A stretch of 64,000 bases of DNA from Pseudalkalibacillus sp051842935 (GTDB lineage Bacteria > Bacillota > Bacilli > Bacillales > Fictibacillaceae). Below are positions 52,878-60,741 of the stretch, one piece after another. The position numbers and the translations under genes are program-made. Below the pieces are notes generated by a model, which saw nothing but the letters and a program-made list of their open reading frames with translations, was not told the origin of the DNA and did not search any database. How positions within the stretch are numbered: position 1 is the stretch's first letter; every line of letters begins with the position of its first letter. The DNA is taken from assembly GCF_051842935.1 (NCBI RefSeq), contig NZ_JBPXRR010000001.1, positions 1,488,001 to 1,552,000 of the forward strand. The letters are read 5' to 3'.

Positions 52878-53477
52878 TTATTCTTTTCCGGTTAAGAAGA
52901 AGTGATTGATCTTTCCGACTGAATCGTCATCTAAGATCAATTTTCCATATTCTCTGACGCGCCATTTTGTTATGGTCGATGGACTTCCGAATTCGGACAA
53001 CAGAGCTACGAACATATCAACATCGAGACGTTCATAATCTTCCTCTTCGAAGGAAGCGTAGTAGCGTCCATTATAGTGATAGATCTCTCCACCTTTGACC
53101 CCTAACGGATACAACCGTGAAGTCAATGCGATGAGATCATCGAATCCGTCGAATTCATAAAAGACGTCGTCGCTGATGTCCATCGTCACTTGAAGCTCCA
53201 AAAATTCATCATCGTAGTCCTCATCTTCATTGGTCGATTGCCCCTTCGTAACGATTACGACCATACCTTGAGCTGGTAATGAAAACACTTCGACAGCTAT
53301 AGGACCATCAGCTTTGAAGCCAAGCTCATCATCCGCCTCCAGCATCATATCCCTGAATAGCTCATGTACCTTAGGGAGGTCTTGCCACATTTCTTCTTTT
53401 GAAATACCACGCTCGTCAAGGTCATCCAACGTTAAGAACACTTTTATCTTATTATATGTCAAACGCTCCAATCGCAT
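52878..53477 (-). CDS. mecB: MecA-family adaptor protein MecB (YpbH)
   Basis: Paralogue of MecA that hands substrates to the ClpC ATPase. 199 aa: an N-terminal substrate-binding part (MRLERLTYNKIKVFLTLDDL), an acidic linker (about 80-95, STNEDEDYDDEFLEL), and a C-terminal ClpC-binding domain. Length and position next to gudB and ypbG match B. subtilis YpbH (194 aa). The ribosome site AAGGAGG is strong. Confidence 0.92.
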   Translation of the reverse strand: MRLERLTYNKIKVFLTLDDLDERGISKEEMWQDLPKVHELFRDMMLEADDELGFKADGPIAVEVFSLPAQGMVVIVTKGQSTNEDEDYDDEFLELQVTMDISDDVFYEFDGFDDLIALTSRLYPLGVKGGEIYHYNGRYYASFEEEDYERLDVDMFVALLSEFGSPSTITKWRVREYGKLILDDDSVGKINHFFLTGKE

Positions 53478-53563
53478 ATATGGTCCTCCTTAACAGCAAT
53501 ACTCCACCCTTTCTACACTATATGATGGTGCAAGAATAAGGTTCATGATGGTCATGTTGTTCT

Positions 53564-54343
53564 TCAGGTTTTTGAAGATGTCGATCGAGAAAAGGTCAAT
53601 ACATGGGTTTGTGCCGGTGCACAAAGTCTGAAAGGGAGCTGCGTATATCCGAATCCGTTACTGATGAATAGTAATGTACCGGCATGTCGGCTAATGCCAC
53701 CTCGTGCGGCAATCCCCCATTTAAAAAAGCGGATTTGGCCACCGTGGGTATGTCCGCTCAATACGGCACCGATTCGATCTTCTCTCTGCAGTTTCTCCAT
53801 AATATTCGGGTTATGGCTGATCAGGATCCTGTATCCTCTCTCATCTATGTCTTGCAGAGCGAGTCTCAATTCATCCCGATCCAGTGTCGGATCATCTACT
53901 CCGATCAAGTGTAAGACATCTTCATCTGTTTCAAAACGTGCACAAGTGTTATCAAGTATTGTAACACCTTTATCTTTCAATAGGACATCCAATCTTCGAA
54001 AATCAACCTCATAATCATTATTCCCCCACACGAAATAAATAGGAGCAATTTCTGATAGTTTGTCTAAATTCCTTGAAACCCTGTCAAAAGGAACACCCTT
54101 TTCCATCAAGTCGCCCCCGATGACAACCAAATCGATCGGCTCGTCAATCTGATCCAATAGACGGTCATCGATGGTCCTTGTATGGATATCCGAAATAAAA
54201 AAAACCTTTAAGCCATTGAAGCTTACAGGATAATGTTCAAGTTGAATCTCCTTTTTCTCAATAGTCACTTTATGGGCTTCAACCCACATATGGACAATCA
54301 ATAGGATTCCGCATAACAATAGAAAACCGATGAAGTAAATCAT
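53564..54343 (-). CDS. ypbG: Membrane-anchored metallophosphoesterase YpbG
   Basis: A 259-residue calcineurin-like phosphoesterase with an N-terminal membrane segment (about 1-19). The five metal motifs are present in order: SDIHT, GGDLM, GNND, SHNP and GHTHGGQ. The substrate is unknown; related enzymes such as YkuE-type or LpxH-like proteins act on lipids or nucleotides. The start overlaps the stop of the upstream 131-aa gene (ATGA). Positional match to B. subtilis YpbG. Confidence 0.9.
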   Translation of the reverse strand: MIYFIGFLLLCGILLIVHMWVEAHKVTIEKKEIQLEHYPVSFNGLKVFFISDIHTRTIDDRLLDQIDEPIDLVVIGGDLMEKGVPFDRVSRNLDKLSEIAPIYFVWGNNDYEVDFRRLDVLLKDKGVTILDNTCARFETDEDVLHLIGVDDPTLDRDELRLALQDIDERGYRILISHNPNIMEKLQREDRIGAVLSGHTHGGQIRFFKWGIAARGGISRHAGTLLFISNGFGYTQLPFRLCAPAQTHVLTFSRSTSSKT

Positions 54344-54735
54344 TCCACACCTTCCTGTCTTCGTACATGCTTATTCGCCTGTAATATCGAAATGATACCA
54401 TAAAAGAAGGTGCATGGTAATAATATCAGCATCACTACCACGTTCATCTGAAAAAGAAAATACCAGCTTGTCAGGAGTAAGACTACGAATAGCGCTTTCT
54501 GAAACAGGCTTCCTTTCGAACGATCTTTCAAATCACGGATGGTTTTCTTAATCATAAATCCGTAAGCTAAGATACCGACCATACTCATAAACGAAATGGT
54601 AACGAACATAACAGGTTGAAAAATTAATGTACCTAGCCACCTTCTGAATTCTTGCATATTCGTGGTAGGAATTTCAATAACAACAATATAGAAAGACCAA
54701 TATCCGATTATAAGAGAAAAGAATCGTGTAAACAA
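54340..54735 (-). CDS. Hypothetical membrane protein upstream of ypbG
   Basis: A 131-residue protein with about three hydrophobic segments (5-22, 36-62, 84-118) and a basic C-terminal tail (QANKHVRRQEGVE). The start codon is TTG after GGGGGAGGG. I do not recognise a family. It is translationally coupled to ypbG, so it may assist that membrane phosphoesterase. B. subtilis has no gene here that I recall. Confidence 0.6.
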   Translation of the reverse strand: MFTRFFSLIIGYWSFYIVVIEIPTTNMQEFRRWLGTLIFQPVMFVTISFMSMVGILAYGFMIKKTIRDLKDRSKGSLFQKALFVVLLLTSWYFLFQMNVVVMLILLPCTFFYGIISILQANKHVRRQEGVE

Positions 54736-54782
54736 GAGAATCCCTCCCCCTACACGTTATGTAGAGAAAGGGACTTTCATGT

Positions 54783-55415
54783 TTAATCTTCCTTGATATC
54801 GAGGACCCTGAATCCAGATGCCTCCAGTTTTTTTACGAACTTATCGATGTTCTGCTGCTTTTCCACTTTCATGACGATTCTGCGGATGAACTTATCCGTT
54901 TCATCGAACGTCGTGAGTGAAATGATGTTCTCATGAAATTGCTTCGCAATCTCTGCAAGTCTGGCGATTCGGCCTTCCGCTTCAGAGGAGGAGAATGAAA
55001 TCCTTACTCCTTTACGCTTCATACCGAATGCGCTCTGGAACTGTTCCAGGATATCTGACCTTGTGATAACCCCTTTCAGTTCACCACTTTGGTTTACAAC
55101 AGCGACCAAAGGACGGTCCTTCACTCTTAAGAACGTATTCTCGAAGATCTCTTCTTCATCGATATACTCTTCTTTATAAGCAGCAACATCACCTGCCACA
55201 GTCTGCGCAAGGAAATCATCCCTTTGCATACCGGATTCGAAAAACGCCTTATAGATCTTGTTGAGTGTGACAAGACCACCGTAATGATTTCCGTTCACTA
55301 CGGGCATACCGTCAATCTGATATTCTTCCATCTTATGTAACACTTCTTTCAAATTCTCGGAAGATTGGACGATATAAGCCTTTTCTTTTGGTATCATGAC
55401 GCTTTTGACAAACAT
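54783..55415 (-). CDS. CBS-pair and ACT-domain protein (AcuB-like)
   Basis: A 210-residue soluble protein. Two CBS domains (about 1-58 and 72-128, the second with GVITRSDILEQF) are followed by an ACT-like domain (about 137-205, VRISFSSSEAEGRIARLAEIAKQF). CBS pairs bind adenine nucleotides, including c-di-AMP in some Bacillus proteins, and ACT domains bind amino acids. The layout matches AcuB, but the acu genes are not here, so I do not use that symbol. It precedes the 131-aa gene and ypbG on the minus strand with a 47-bp gap. Confidence 0.8.
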   Translation of the reverse strand: MFVKSVMIPKEKAYIVQSSENLKEVLHKMEEYQIDGMPVVNGNHYGGLVTLNKIYKAFFESGMQRDDFLAQTVAGDVAAYKEEYIDEEEIFENTFLRVKDRPLVAVVNQSGELKGVITRSDILEQFQSAFGMKRKGVRISFSSSEAEGRIARLAEIAKQFHENIISLTTFDETDKFIRRIVMKVEKQQNIDKFVKKLEASGFRVLDIKED

Positions 55416-55525
55416 GGTATCCCCCCTGATATATTCGTACTATAACCCATTCGAGATTCACTTGGATATTTCCTACTAGAATGTGTAACAAATTAATTTT
55501 TATCAGAATATTTAAACAATAGAGG

Positions 55526-55554
55526 TTGAAAATTATGTAAATTTACATTAAGAT
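55526..55554 (+). promoter_or_regulatory. Promoter with operator-like palindrome for the 72-aa gene
   Basis: TTGAAA (55526-55531), a 17-nt spacer and TAAGAT (55549-55554). The spacer contains a perfect 14-bp palindrome ATGTAAATTTACAT (55535-55548), in the position of a repressor operator. Confidence 0.6.
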
Positions 55555-55613
55555 ATGAGTAAGATAAAGCGCTTCAGAAAATTCTAAAATTTAAAGTTAG
55601 GAGAGGACACACC

Positions 55614-55832
55614 ATGACCATATCCAAGTTTACGAATAAGTCTCTCGTTCTCGATCAGGATTTGGAATACAGCCAGAAAATCGGACTCCCAGTAGAAGTT
55701 TTCTGTATGAAGGATCATGAAACCGTTGCATTTGGAAGAATCCAATTGATTACGAAACAACATGTACGCGTCAACGATCAGCTTTTCTGCAGAGATGCAA
55801 ACGCTTTTTTCGGTTGCCCGTGCCCGATGTAA
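55614..55832 (+). CDS. Small orphan protein, 72 aa
   Basis: Encoded on the plus strand, with a strong ribosome site (AGGAGAGG, 8 nt) and its own promoter. The product is soluble, about 72 aa, with no signal peptide or membrane segment. The middle (VEVFCMKDHETVAFGRIQLITKQHVRVNDQLF) has the alternating pattern of a small beta barrel. It contains three cysteines near the C terminus (FCRD, GCPCPM), one a CxC pair. I do not recognise the family. It is convergent with ypbF, with only 16 bp between stops, and the flanking genes run the other way. Confidence 0.65.
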   Translation: MTISKFTNKSLVLDQDLEYSQKIGLPVEVFCMKDHETVAFGRIQLITKQHVRVNDQLFCRDANAFFGCPCPM

Positions 55833-55848
55833 CCGGCTGCCAATACCA

Positions 55849-56316
55849 TCACTTATGATATAAGTTGACATCATGGTCTTTTTTCAACCATTCAAACACC
55901 TCGTGACGATGTTTCCATGGAACTGGTTTATCCCACAGTTCTTCTCCTCTTTCAATCGTTGCTATCCTGAGCTCTTCGAATTCACTTTCAGCTTTTACAT
56001 GTTTCTTCTTATAAAGGATGATTTGGACAAAACATAAGAGTCCTCCAACAAAAAGGACGAACAACAGCATATCCTGCATGAAATACTCACTGACCTTGCG
56101 ATTGTTCATGAACATGGTTTCGAGAGTAGGAAGTTTATAGAAGTAGATATATAAGACCGCAAAGAACAAGATGACGAATAGCGACAACGACCATTTCAAC
56201 AGGATCTGTTCGAATCGTTGTTCCTTTTGTCTTTTCTCCACCAAACTCTTGATCACTTCCAGCGTCACTTCAGATATTTGATATTGCTTGAATTTCCAAA
56301 CTCTTAATCCATCCAT
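55849..56316 (-). CDS. ypbF: YpbF family membrane protein (DUF2663)
   Basis: A 155-residue protein with an N-terminal amphipathic region, two hydrophobic segments (about 42-63 and 82-103) and a charged C-terminal domain ending HEVFEWLKKDHDVNLYHK. Length and topology match B. subtilis YpbF (147 aa), a DUF2663 protein of unknown function. It is encoded downstream of the ypbE-like gene, as in B. subtilis. Confidence 0.8.
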   Translation of the reverse strand: MDGLRVWKFKQYQISEVTLEVIKSLVEKRQKEQRFEQILLKWSLSLFVILFFAVLYIYFYKLPTLETMFMNNRKVSEYFMQDMLLFVLFVGGLLCFVQIILYKKKHVKAESEFEELRIATIERGEELWDKPVPWKHRHEVFEWLKKDHDVNLYHK

Positions 56317-56382
56317 TTGAATTCCCTCCTATTCAAACCTATGCTAGGAGGGAATGTCGTATACATGCACTTCAAACCCCTT

Positions 56383-56685
56383 TTAACGCACGATATCAAT
56401 CAGTTTTACGGCATCTTTTTTCAACTCGTCATTCAAGTCAAAACCGTTCGAAAAATAGAAAACGGTAAATACGAGTAAACCGAGAAAGGCAACGACGATG
56501 ATCCTGGTGATCCAAATGTGGATTTTACCTGATGGTGTCGTCTCTTTTTGCTTGGTTTTTTTATTGGAACGATGTTTTTCACTTCTAGGAGGTAGATGGA
56601 GGATATCCACCTCATCTTTCTCAGACACATGTCCGTTGTTCATTTTCGCTCGCAAATCCGATGCTTGATCATGTTGATTCAACAT
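56383..56685 (-). CDS. ypbE: Short YpbE-like membrane protein without LysM
   Basis: A 100-residue protein: a charged cytoplasmic N terminus rich in Lys/Glu/Thr, one membrane segment (about 59-80, RIIVVAFLGLLVFTVFYFSNG), and only about 20 residues outside. Position between ypbF and ypbD is that of B. subtilis ypbE, whose protein of about 240 aa continues into a LysM peptidoglycan-binding domain. No LysM is encoded downstream here. It is either a truncated orthologue or a replacement. Strong ribosome site (GAAGGGGG). Confidence 0.6.
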   Translation of the reverse strand: MLNQHDQASDLRAKMNNGHVSEKDEVDILHLPPRSEKHRSNKKTKQKETTPSGKIHIWITRIIVVAFLGLLVFTVFYFSNGFDLNDELKKDAVKLIDIVR

Positions 56686-56716
56686 GAGTAGCCCCCTTCA
56701 CTGATGGTCAAAACCT

Positions 56717-57322
56717 TCATTGTTCATTAGCCTTACGGACAGAAAACAAATTATAGCGAATGATCAATCCTAATAGAAAATCAATGCATATATGAATAAC
56801 GATCGGAATCAACAAATTCCCAGTGACCATGAAAATCCAACCAAGCAGAAAACTCAATAGAGTAACAAATAGAAGTAAGACAGGTTTCGTAATATACCGG
56901 ATGTGCATGAATGCAAAGAGCAAGCTTGAAGCGACATATCCAATGTTCACTTGTAAGACTCCACGAAACAAGATTTCCTCTGAAACACCTATAATGATTG
57001 AAATCAAAAAGAGGTGAAAAACGGATATATTCGAGAAGATCCGCTCATTGATCCCTCCATCATCGATCCATTTCTTCGGTACCTTTATCCACAAAAGAAC
57101 GTCCAGTACAACAATGATAACGACAGTAGGTAGGGTCCAAATAAGAAGTGAACCCCACTCTAAATGGAACAACGCCACCCATTCGTCTACACCTTGGTTG
57201 AAAACCAATGAGAACAAGAGCGTCAGGAATAAGAAGATGCCTTGCGTAAAGTATAGGTTTATATATAGATCTTTCTGTGACAAAGACTTAATGATCTCTT
57301 TCTGATTCAACTGCTCAAACAT
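56717..57322 (-). CDS. ypbD: CPBP-family intramembrane protease YpbD
   Basis: A 201-residue membrane protein with about six hydrophobic segments. The CPBP/Abi motifs are EEILFRG (EExxxR), FAMHIRY, and a final HICIDFLLG, which supply the glutamates and histidines of this glutamic protease group. Substrate unknown. The start overlaps the end of recS by 8 bp. B. subtilis YpbD (189 aa) has the same neighbours. Confidence 0.88.
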   Translation of the reverse strand: MFEQLNQKEIIKSLSQKDLYINLYFTQGIFLFLTLLFSLVFNQGVDEWVALFHLEWGSLLIWTLPTVVIIVVLDVLLWIKVPKKWIDDGGINERIFSNISVFHLFLISIIIGVSEEILFRGVLQVNIGYVASSLLFAFMHIRYITKPVLLLFVTLLSFLLGWIFMVTGNLLIPIVIHICIDFLLGLIIRYNLFSVRKANEQ

Positions 57323-58817
57323 GCAAATTCCCCTGATGGAATATCCTCGCTAATTCTTCTTCCCATCCTATGTCCTCTGTTGGAGCTTCCGTTTGCGTAA
57401 CTTCTTTTCGTTCATAATCCTCCACTCGTAAGCCGCAATGACTACAGCAATGATCCGGTCGATCAATCAATGTTTCTGAAAAGGCTGCTAAAATACTCGA
57501 TCGTTTACAAGTATCCGTTTCAATCCATTTCTTCATATATCGGATGCGCCGTTTCTTTTCTTGAATTCGCTTTTCCATCTTATCAAGTAAAGCATCCTTC
57601 CATGCTTGAAGGTCCTGATCATCGTCACGTAAGAAGTTTTCATAATGATACCGGATGAACCGTTCACCGGTTTCAGACACGTCCAGTGATTGCAGCACAT
57701 GATCCAGGTGACTTCTTTCCTTTGGATGATGTGCCATAGCCCGGCTGAAACCATCAAGCTGTTCGGGTTCAGGGAACTCTATCTCGATCAATCGTTCAGG
57801 AATAAAGTCATCGTCCTCATGGTATAACAAAATGGCTATACTCGATTTTCCGTCTCGTCCAGCACGACCTATTTCCTGGAGATAGGCTTCCATATTCGCC
57901 GGAAAGTGATAATGGATGACGAAGCGGATATTCGATTTATTGATTCCCATCCCAAAGGCGTTTGTGCAACAAATAACATCTAGTTCATCATAAATGAATT
58001 GTTTTTGGATCAACAACCGATCGTCGTTTTCCATACCTCCATGATAGTACGCCACACGTTCGATCCCGTTTTGTTTCAGGTTCGCTGTCAATGTTTCAGC
58101 GATAAGCCGACTTGAAGTATAGATGAGTCCTGGTCCTTCTAATCGCTTCACATAATCTATGAGACGATCCATCTTATCTGTTTGATCCAACACCTTTTCC
58201 ACCTGCAATGCGATGTTCGGCCTGTCCACCGAATAGACGTGCTGCTTCGGCTCATGTAACTTCAATTGATGGATGATATCCAACCGGACTTTTTCAGTAG
58301 CTGTGGCTGTCAGTGCAAGGATCGGAGGCCTTCCAATCTGTTCGCATATCTTTCCTAGCTTCAAATAGTCGGTTCTGAACTCATGACCCCATTGGGAAAT
58401 ACAGTGCGCTTCATCCACAACGAATAGAGAGATATGCGTTTTCTTCAAAGCATCGAACAACACATCCGACTGTAACGTTTCAGGTGATAAGTAGATGAAT
58501 TTGAACCGCCTGATATTCTTGAGGATCTTTTTCCTTTGTTCAAATGGTAAACCGCTATGAAACGTGTATACCCTTTTCTCACCGTTCCGTTTCAATTGCT
58601 CAACCTGATCTTCCATCAATGAGATGAGAGGTGAAACGACAATAACGCTCCCGGGTACGATATAAGCGGGAAGTTGGTAACAAATCGATTTACCTGTGCC
58701 CGTCGGAAGCATGGCAAAGACATCTTCTCCCTGTAGGACATCTTCAATTATTTCCTTTTGTCCTCTCCGGAAAGAAGTGTGTCCGAATCGGTCCATTAAA
58801 AGTTGCTCAATCGACAA
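57315..58817 (-). CDS. recS: RecQ-family DNA helicase RecS
   Basis: A 3'-5' superfamily 2 DNA helicase used in repair of stalled or broken forks. 500 aa. Walker A TGTGKS at about 40-45, DEAHCISQWGHEFR, and the helicase C motif QEIGRAGRDG are present. A zinc-binding block (CKRSSILAAF...HCCSHCG) follows, but there is no HRDC domain. This matches the short B. subtilis RecS (YpbC, 496 aa) rather than RecQ. The start is TTG, 9 nt after AAGGAG, and overlaps the ypbB stop by 11 bp. Confidence 0.93.
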   Translation of the reverse strand: MSIEQLLMDRFGHTSFRRGQKEIIEDVLQGEDVFAMLPTGTGKSICYQLPAYIVPGSVIVVSPLISLMEDQVEQLKRNGEKRVYTFHSGLPFEQRKKILKNIRRFKFIYLSPETLQSDVLFDALKKTHISLFVVDEAHCISQWGHEFRTDYLKLGKICEQIGRPPILALTATATEKVRLDIIHQLKLHEPKQHVYSVDRPNIALQVEKVLDQTDKMDRLIDYVKRLEGPGLIYTSSRLIAETLTANLKQNGIERVAYYHGGMENDDRLLIQKQFIYDELDVICCTNAFGMGINKSNIRFVIHYHFPANMEAYLQEIGRAGRDGKSSIAILLYHEDDDFIPERLIEIEFPEPEQLDGFSRAMAHHPKERSHLDHVLQSLDVSETGERFIRYHYENFLRDDDQDLQAWKDALLDKMEKRIQEKKRRIRYMKKWIETDTCKRSSILAAFSETLIDRPDHCCSHCGLRVEDYERKEVTQTEAPTEDIGWEEELARIFHQGNLHV

Positions 58818-59895
58818 GGCTCATTGCTCCTTTATTCAAGCTGGTTTCAGCAGTATGTTTCGATAAGGTCAACCGTATCTGGAAATAGGTAAAATCCTCA
58901 TCCAGATCCTGTTTGATGTCTTTCAGTTTTTTACTATTCAGCCGATTCGACGATTCCATAATCTTGATTTGATCTGTGTTCGATATGTATGGTTCAATTT
59001 GAAAATCTTCGACATGAATGGCGAGCTCAACGATATGGTCCTCAATCGTACTCATCTTCAAATTCCGTATCATCGGCAGCTTTTCGTGAGGATAACCTGC
59101 CTGGATCAACTCGTATGTTTTTCTCGTAGATTCCGTTAACGTGTATTCAGAGTCCAGATCAGAAATGAATAGGTAAAGGGATGGAAATTGAGACCGACCC
59201 TCCATGACGATACGAACAAGACGATGAAGAGCCGCTTGAAAATGAATGTGACACTCCATCGGGTCCATCTTCAAGTGTTCCGACATCTGTGTGGACGTCC
59301 TTCCAACCCGGTTGTATCTTGTGAGCCGAAAAACTAGGTTTTCAGATGTCTTTCGATCAAATCCATGTAGGAGGGACTTCAATTCTTTATGTATGACTTC
59401 TGAGACACGTATACGATCTTGTGGTGCTTTCGGGAAATGATGTTTTACCCATGCTAAAACCTGTGGATCATTCTGGATCGGATGAAACTTCGAATCATCC
59501 ACTAACAAGTACGAAAGGGTTTGGGTGAATAGTGAGAATCGCCGCCAAAACACACGTGCGATATCTCCAAACCGCCATCCATCCAAAGCATCCGGAATCG
59601 GTTTATTTTCCAGCTTGTCCTGTAAAGTCCATTCGCCGAGTTCCGTTAAGATCGCCTTTTGGTTTTCTTCTAGATGGATCCATCCCTTTTTCTCGAATTC
59701 ATGTATCTTTGACGCGAAGGCTGCATACTTATATCCTTGAAACGTTCCAAACAAATGGGACAGTCCAAAAAGTTTCCCATCTTGGACCGTCTGTGAAGAC
59801 TTTTTACCTGTTAATAGATGGAAGAGACCTGATGTCGTCCGTTCTCCGTTCATACGATGAATTCCGAACAAGTAGATCATTTCAGCATAATCCAT
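58807..59895 (-). CDS. ypbB: YpbB, helix-turn-helix helicase-associated protein
   Basis: A 362-residue soluble, mainly helical protein from ATG 59895 after AGGAGGT. The C-terminal part (SLVFRLTRYNRVG..., then KTYELIQAGYPHEKLPMIRNLKMSTIEDHIVELAIH) is a helix-turn-helix of the type that in some species is fused to RecQ C termini. Here it is a separate gene directly upstream of and overlapping recS, so it probably works with RecS. B. subtilis YpbB has 352 aa in the same place. Confidence 0.88.
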   Translation of the reverse strand: MDYAEMIYLFGIHRMNGERTTSGLFHLLTGKKSSQTVQDGKLFGLSHLFGTFQGYKYAAFASKIHEFEKKGWIHLEENQKAILTELGEWTLQDKLENKPIPDALDGWRFGDIARVFWRRFSLFTQTLSYLLVDDSKFHPIQNDPQVLAWVKHHFPKAPQDRIRVSEVIHKELKSLLHGFDRKTSENLVFRLTRYNRVGRTSTQMSEHLKMDPMECHIHFQAALHRLVRIVMEGRSQFPSLYLFISDLDSEYTLTESTRKTYELIQAGYPHEKLPMIRNLKMSTIEDHIVELAIHVEDFQIEPYISNTDQIKIMESSNRLNSKKLKDIKQDLDEDFTYFQIRLTLSKHTAETSLNKGAMSLVD

Positions 59896-60006
59896 ATTTC
59901 CATACCTCCTCCCCATCTATACTCTTATTGTATCAAAGGTTGTTTAGATTTTGGTCAATTTGGGAAAATTGCTTATGTAGATGAGAGTATTGAGAAACCC
60001 TTATTT

Positions 60007-60025
60007 GATAAGGATTCTCATTGAA
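60007..60025. promoter_or_regulatory. Fur-box-like site upstream of fer
   Basis: GATAAGGATTCTCATTGAA matches 15 of 19 positions of the Fur box version GATAATGATTCTCATTATC. It ends 8 bp before the -35 of the fer promoter. Confidence 0.5.
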
Positions 60026-60033
60026 TTTAACTG

Positions 60034-60062
60034 TTGAAATCTCTTAACAACAGTTTTACAAT
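60034..60062 (+). promoter_or_regulatory. Sigma-A promoter of fer with inverted repeat
   Basis: TTGAAA (60034-60039), a 17-nt spacer and TACAAT (60057-60062). An inverted repeat AACTGTTG / CAACAGTT (60029-60036 and 60048-60055) covers the -35 and spacer and could be an operator. Confidence 0.65.
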
Positions 60063-60189
60063 AGTAATATGGATATATAAAATGGTATCATTTGGAGAAT
60101 ATGAACTGTTTTTTAATTGATAATAAGCAGGATTAGAAAAGTGGATGACGAAAGACAGTTTCATCAATTACTAGGAGGGTAATTTCGAT

Positions 60190-60438
60190 ATGCCAAAGTA
60201 CACAATTGTTGACAAAGAAACTTGTATTGCTTGCGGAGCTTGTGGAGCAGCAGCACCTGATATCTATGATTACGATGATGAAGGAATTGCATTCGTAACA
60301 TTGGATGACAACCAGGGAATCGTAGAAATTCCAGATATCTTGCACGAAGATATGCAAGACGCCTTCGAAGGTTGCCCAACAGATTCAATCAAGATCGCAG
60401 AAGAGCCTTTCGATGGAGATGCAACTAAGTTCGAATAA
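60190..60438 (+). CDS. fer: Ferredoxin [4Fe-4S]
   Basis: An 82-residue single-cluster bacterial ferredoxin that donates electrons to cytochromes P450 and other acceptors. Cluster ligands are C12, C15 and C18 (CIACGAC) plus C62 (GCP). The rest is acidic, with a DYDDEG loop. Length equals B. subtilis Fer (82 aa), also adjacent to ypbB. AGGAGGG precedes the ATG. It has its own promoter and terminator. Fur-like sites on both sides suggest iron control. Confidence 0.96.
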   Translation: MPKYTIVDKETCIACGACGAAAPDIYDYDDEGIAFVTLDDNQGIVEIPDILHEDMQDAFEGCPTDSIKIAEEPFDGDATKFE

Positions 60439-60452
60439 AAAATACTTACGAA

Positions 60453-60479
60453 GACGCCCTCAATGCAGGGCGTTTTTTA
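60453..60479 (+). terminator. Terminator of fer
   Basis: Stem ACGCCCT / AGGGCGT with a 6-nt loop and TTTTTT on the plus strand, 15 bp after the stop codon. Confidence 0.92.
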
Positions 60480-60493
60480 TAGATTATTACAAA

Positions 60494-60508
60494 TGATAAT
60501 CATTGTCA
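60494..60508 (-). promoter_or_regulatory. Near-consensus Fur box overlapping a minus-strand TTGACA
   Basis: TGATAATCATTGTCA differs from the 7-1-7 Fur/PerR-type consensus TGATAATnATTATCA at one position. On the minus strand a perfect -35 TTGACA (60509-60504) overlaps it, with TAATCT 17 nt on as a weak -10. No gene starts nearby on either strand; the minus-strand direction leads into fer antisense. Confidence 0.6.
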
Positions 60509-60631
60509 ATTAAAAAAGAACGCCATAAGAAGCTATCGGGTTCTGATACCTGTCACAAAACCGTAATTTACTTAAGAAATTGCATATGGAAATGCATAGA
60601 TAATTTCACTGTATTTCATATCGTATAAGAT

Positions 60632-60687
60632 AAAAAATAAGCCGAACTTTCAATCCATTACGGATCGATGTGCGGCTATTTTTTTTC
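60632..60687. terminator. Isolated bidirectional terminator
   Basis: AAAAAATAaGCCG pairs with CGGCTATTTTTTTT around a 28-nt loop that itself contains a small ATCC/GGAT stem. T tracts follow on both strands. No protein gene ends here. It could end a short plus-strand RNA beginning near 60510, or be a remnant. Confidence 0.65.
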
Positions 60688-60741
60688 AGCTTTTTAAACT
60701 AAAGCGCGCGATAATTAATGAAGAATGACTAATTCATAAAT

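Noticed and set aside
55565..55578. cre-like ATAAAGCGCTTCAG downstream of the 72-aa gene promoter
   Set aside because: The centre fits but both outer ends miss the consensus (about 9 of 14), so I do not call it.
60133..60388. Two 74-aa minus-strand frames that a fer-antisense transcript could encode
   Set aside because: Both are antisense shadows of fer with basic, unlikely sequences and no ribosome site. If the minus-strand promoter is real, the product is more likely an RNA.
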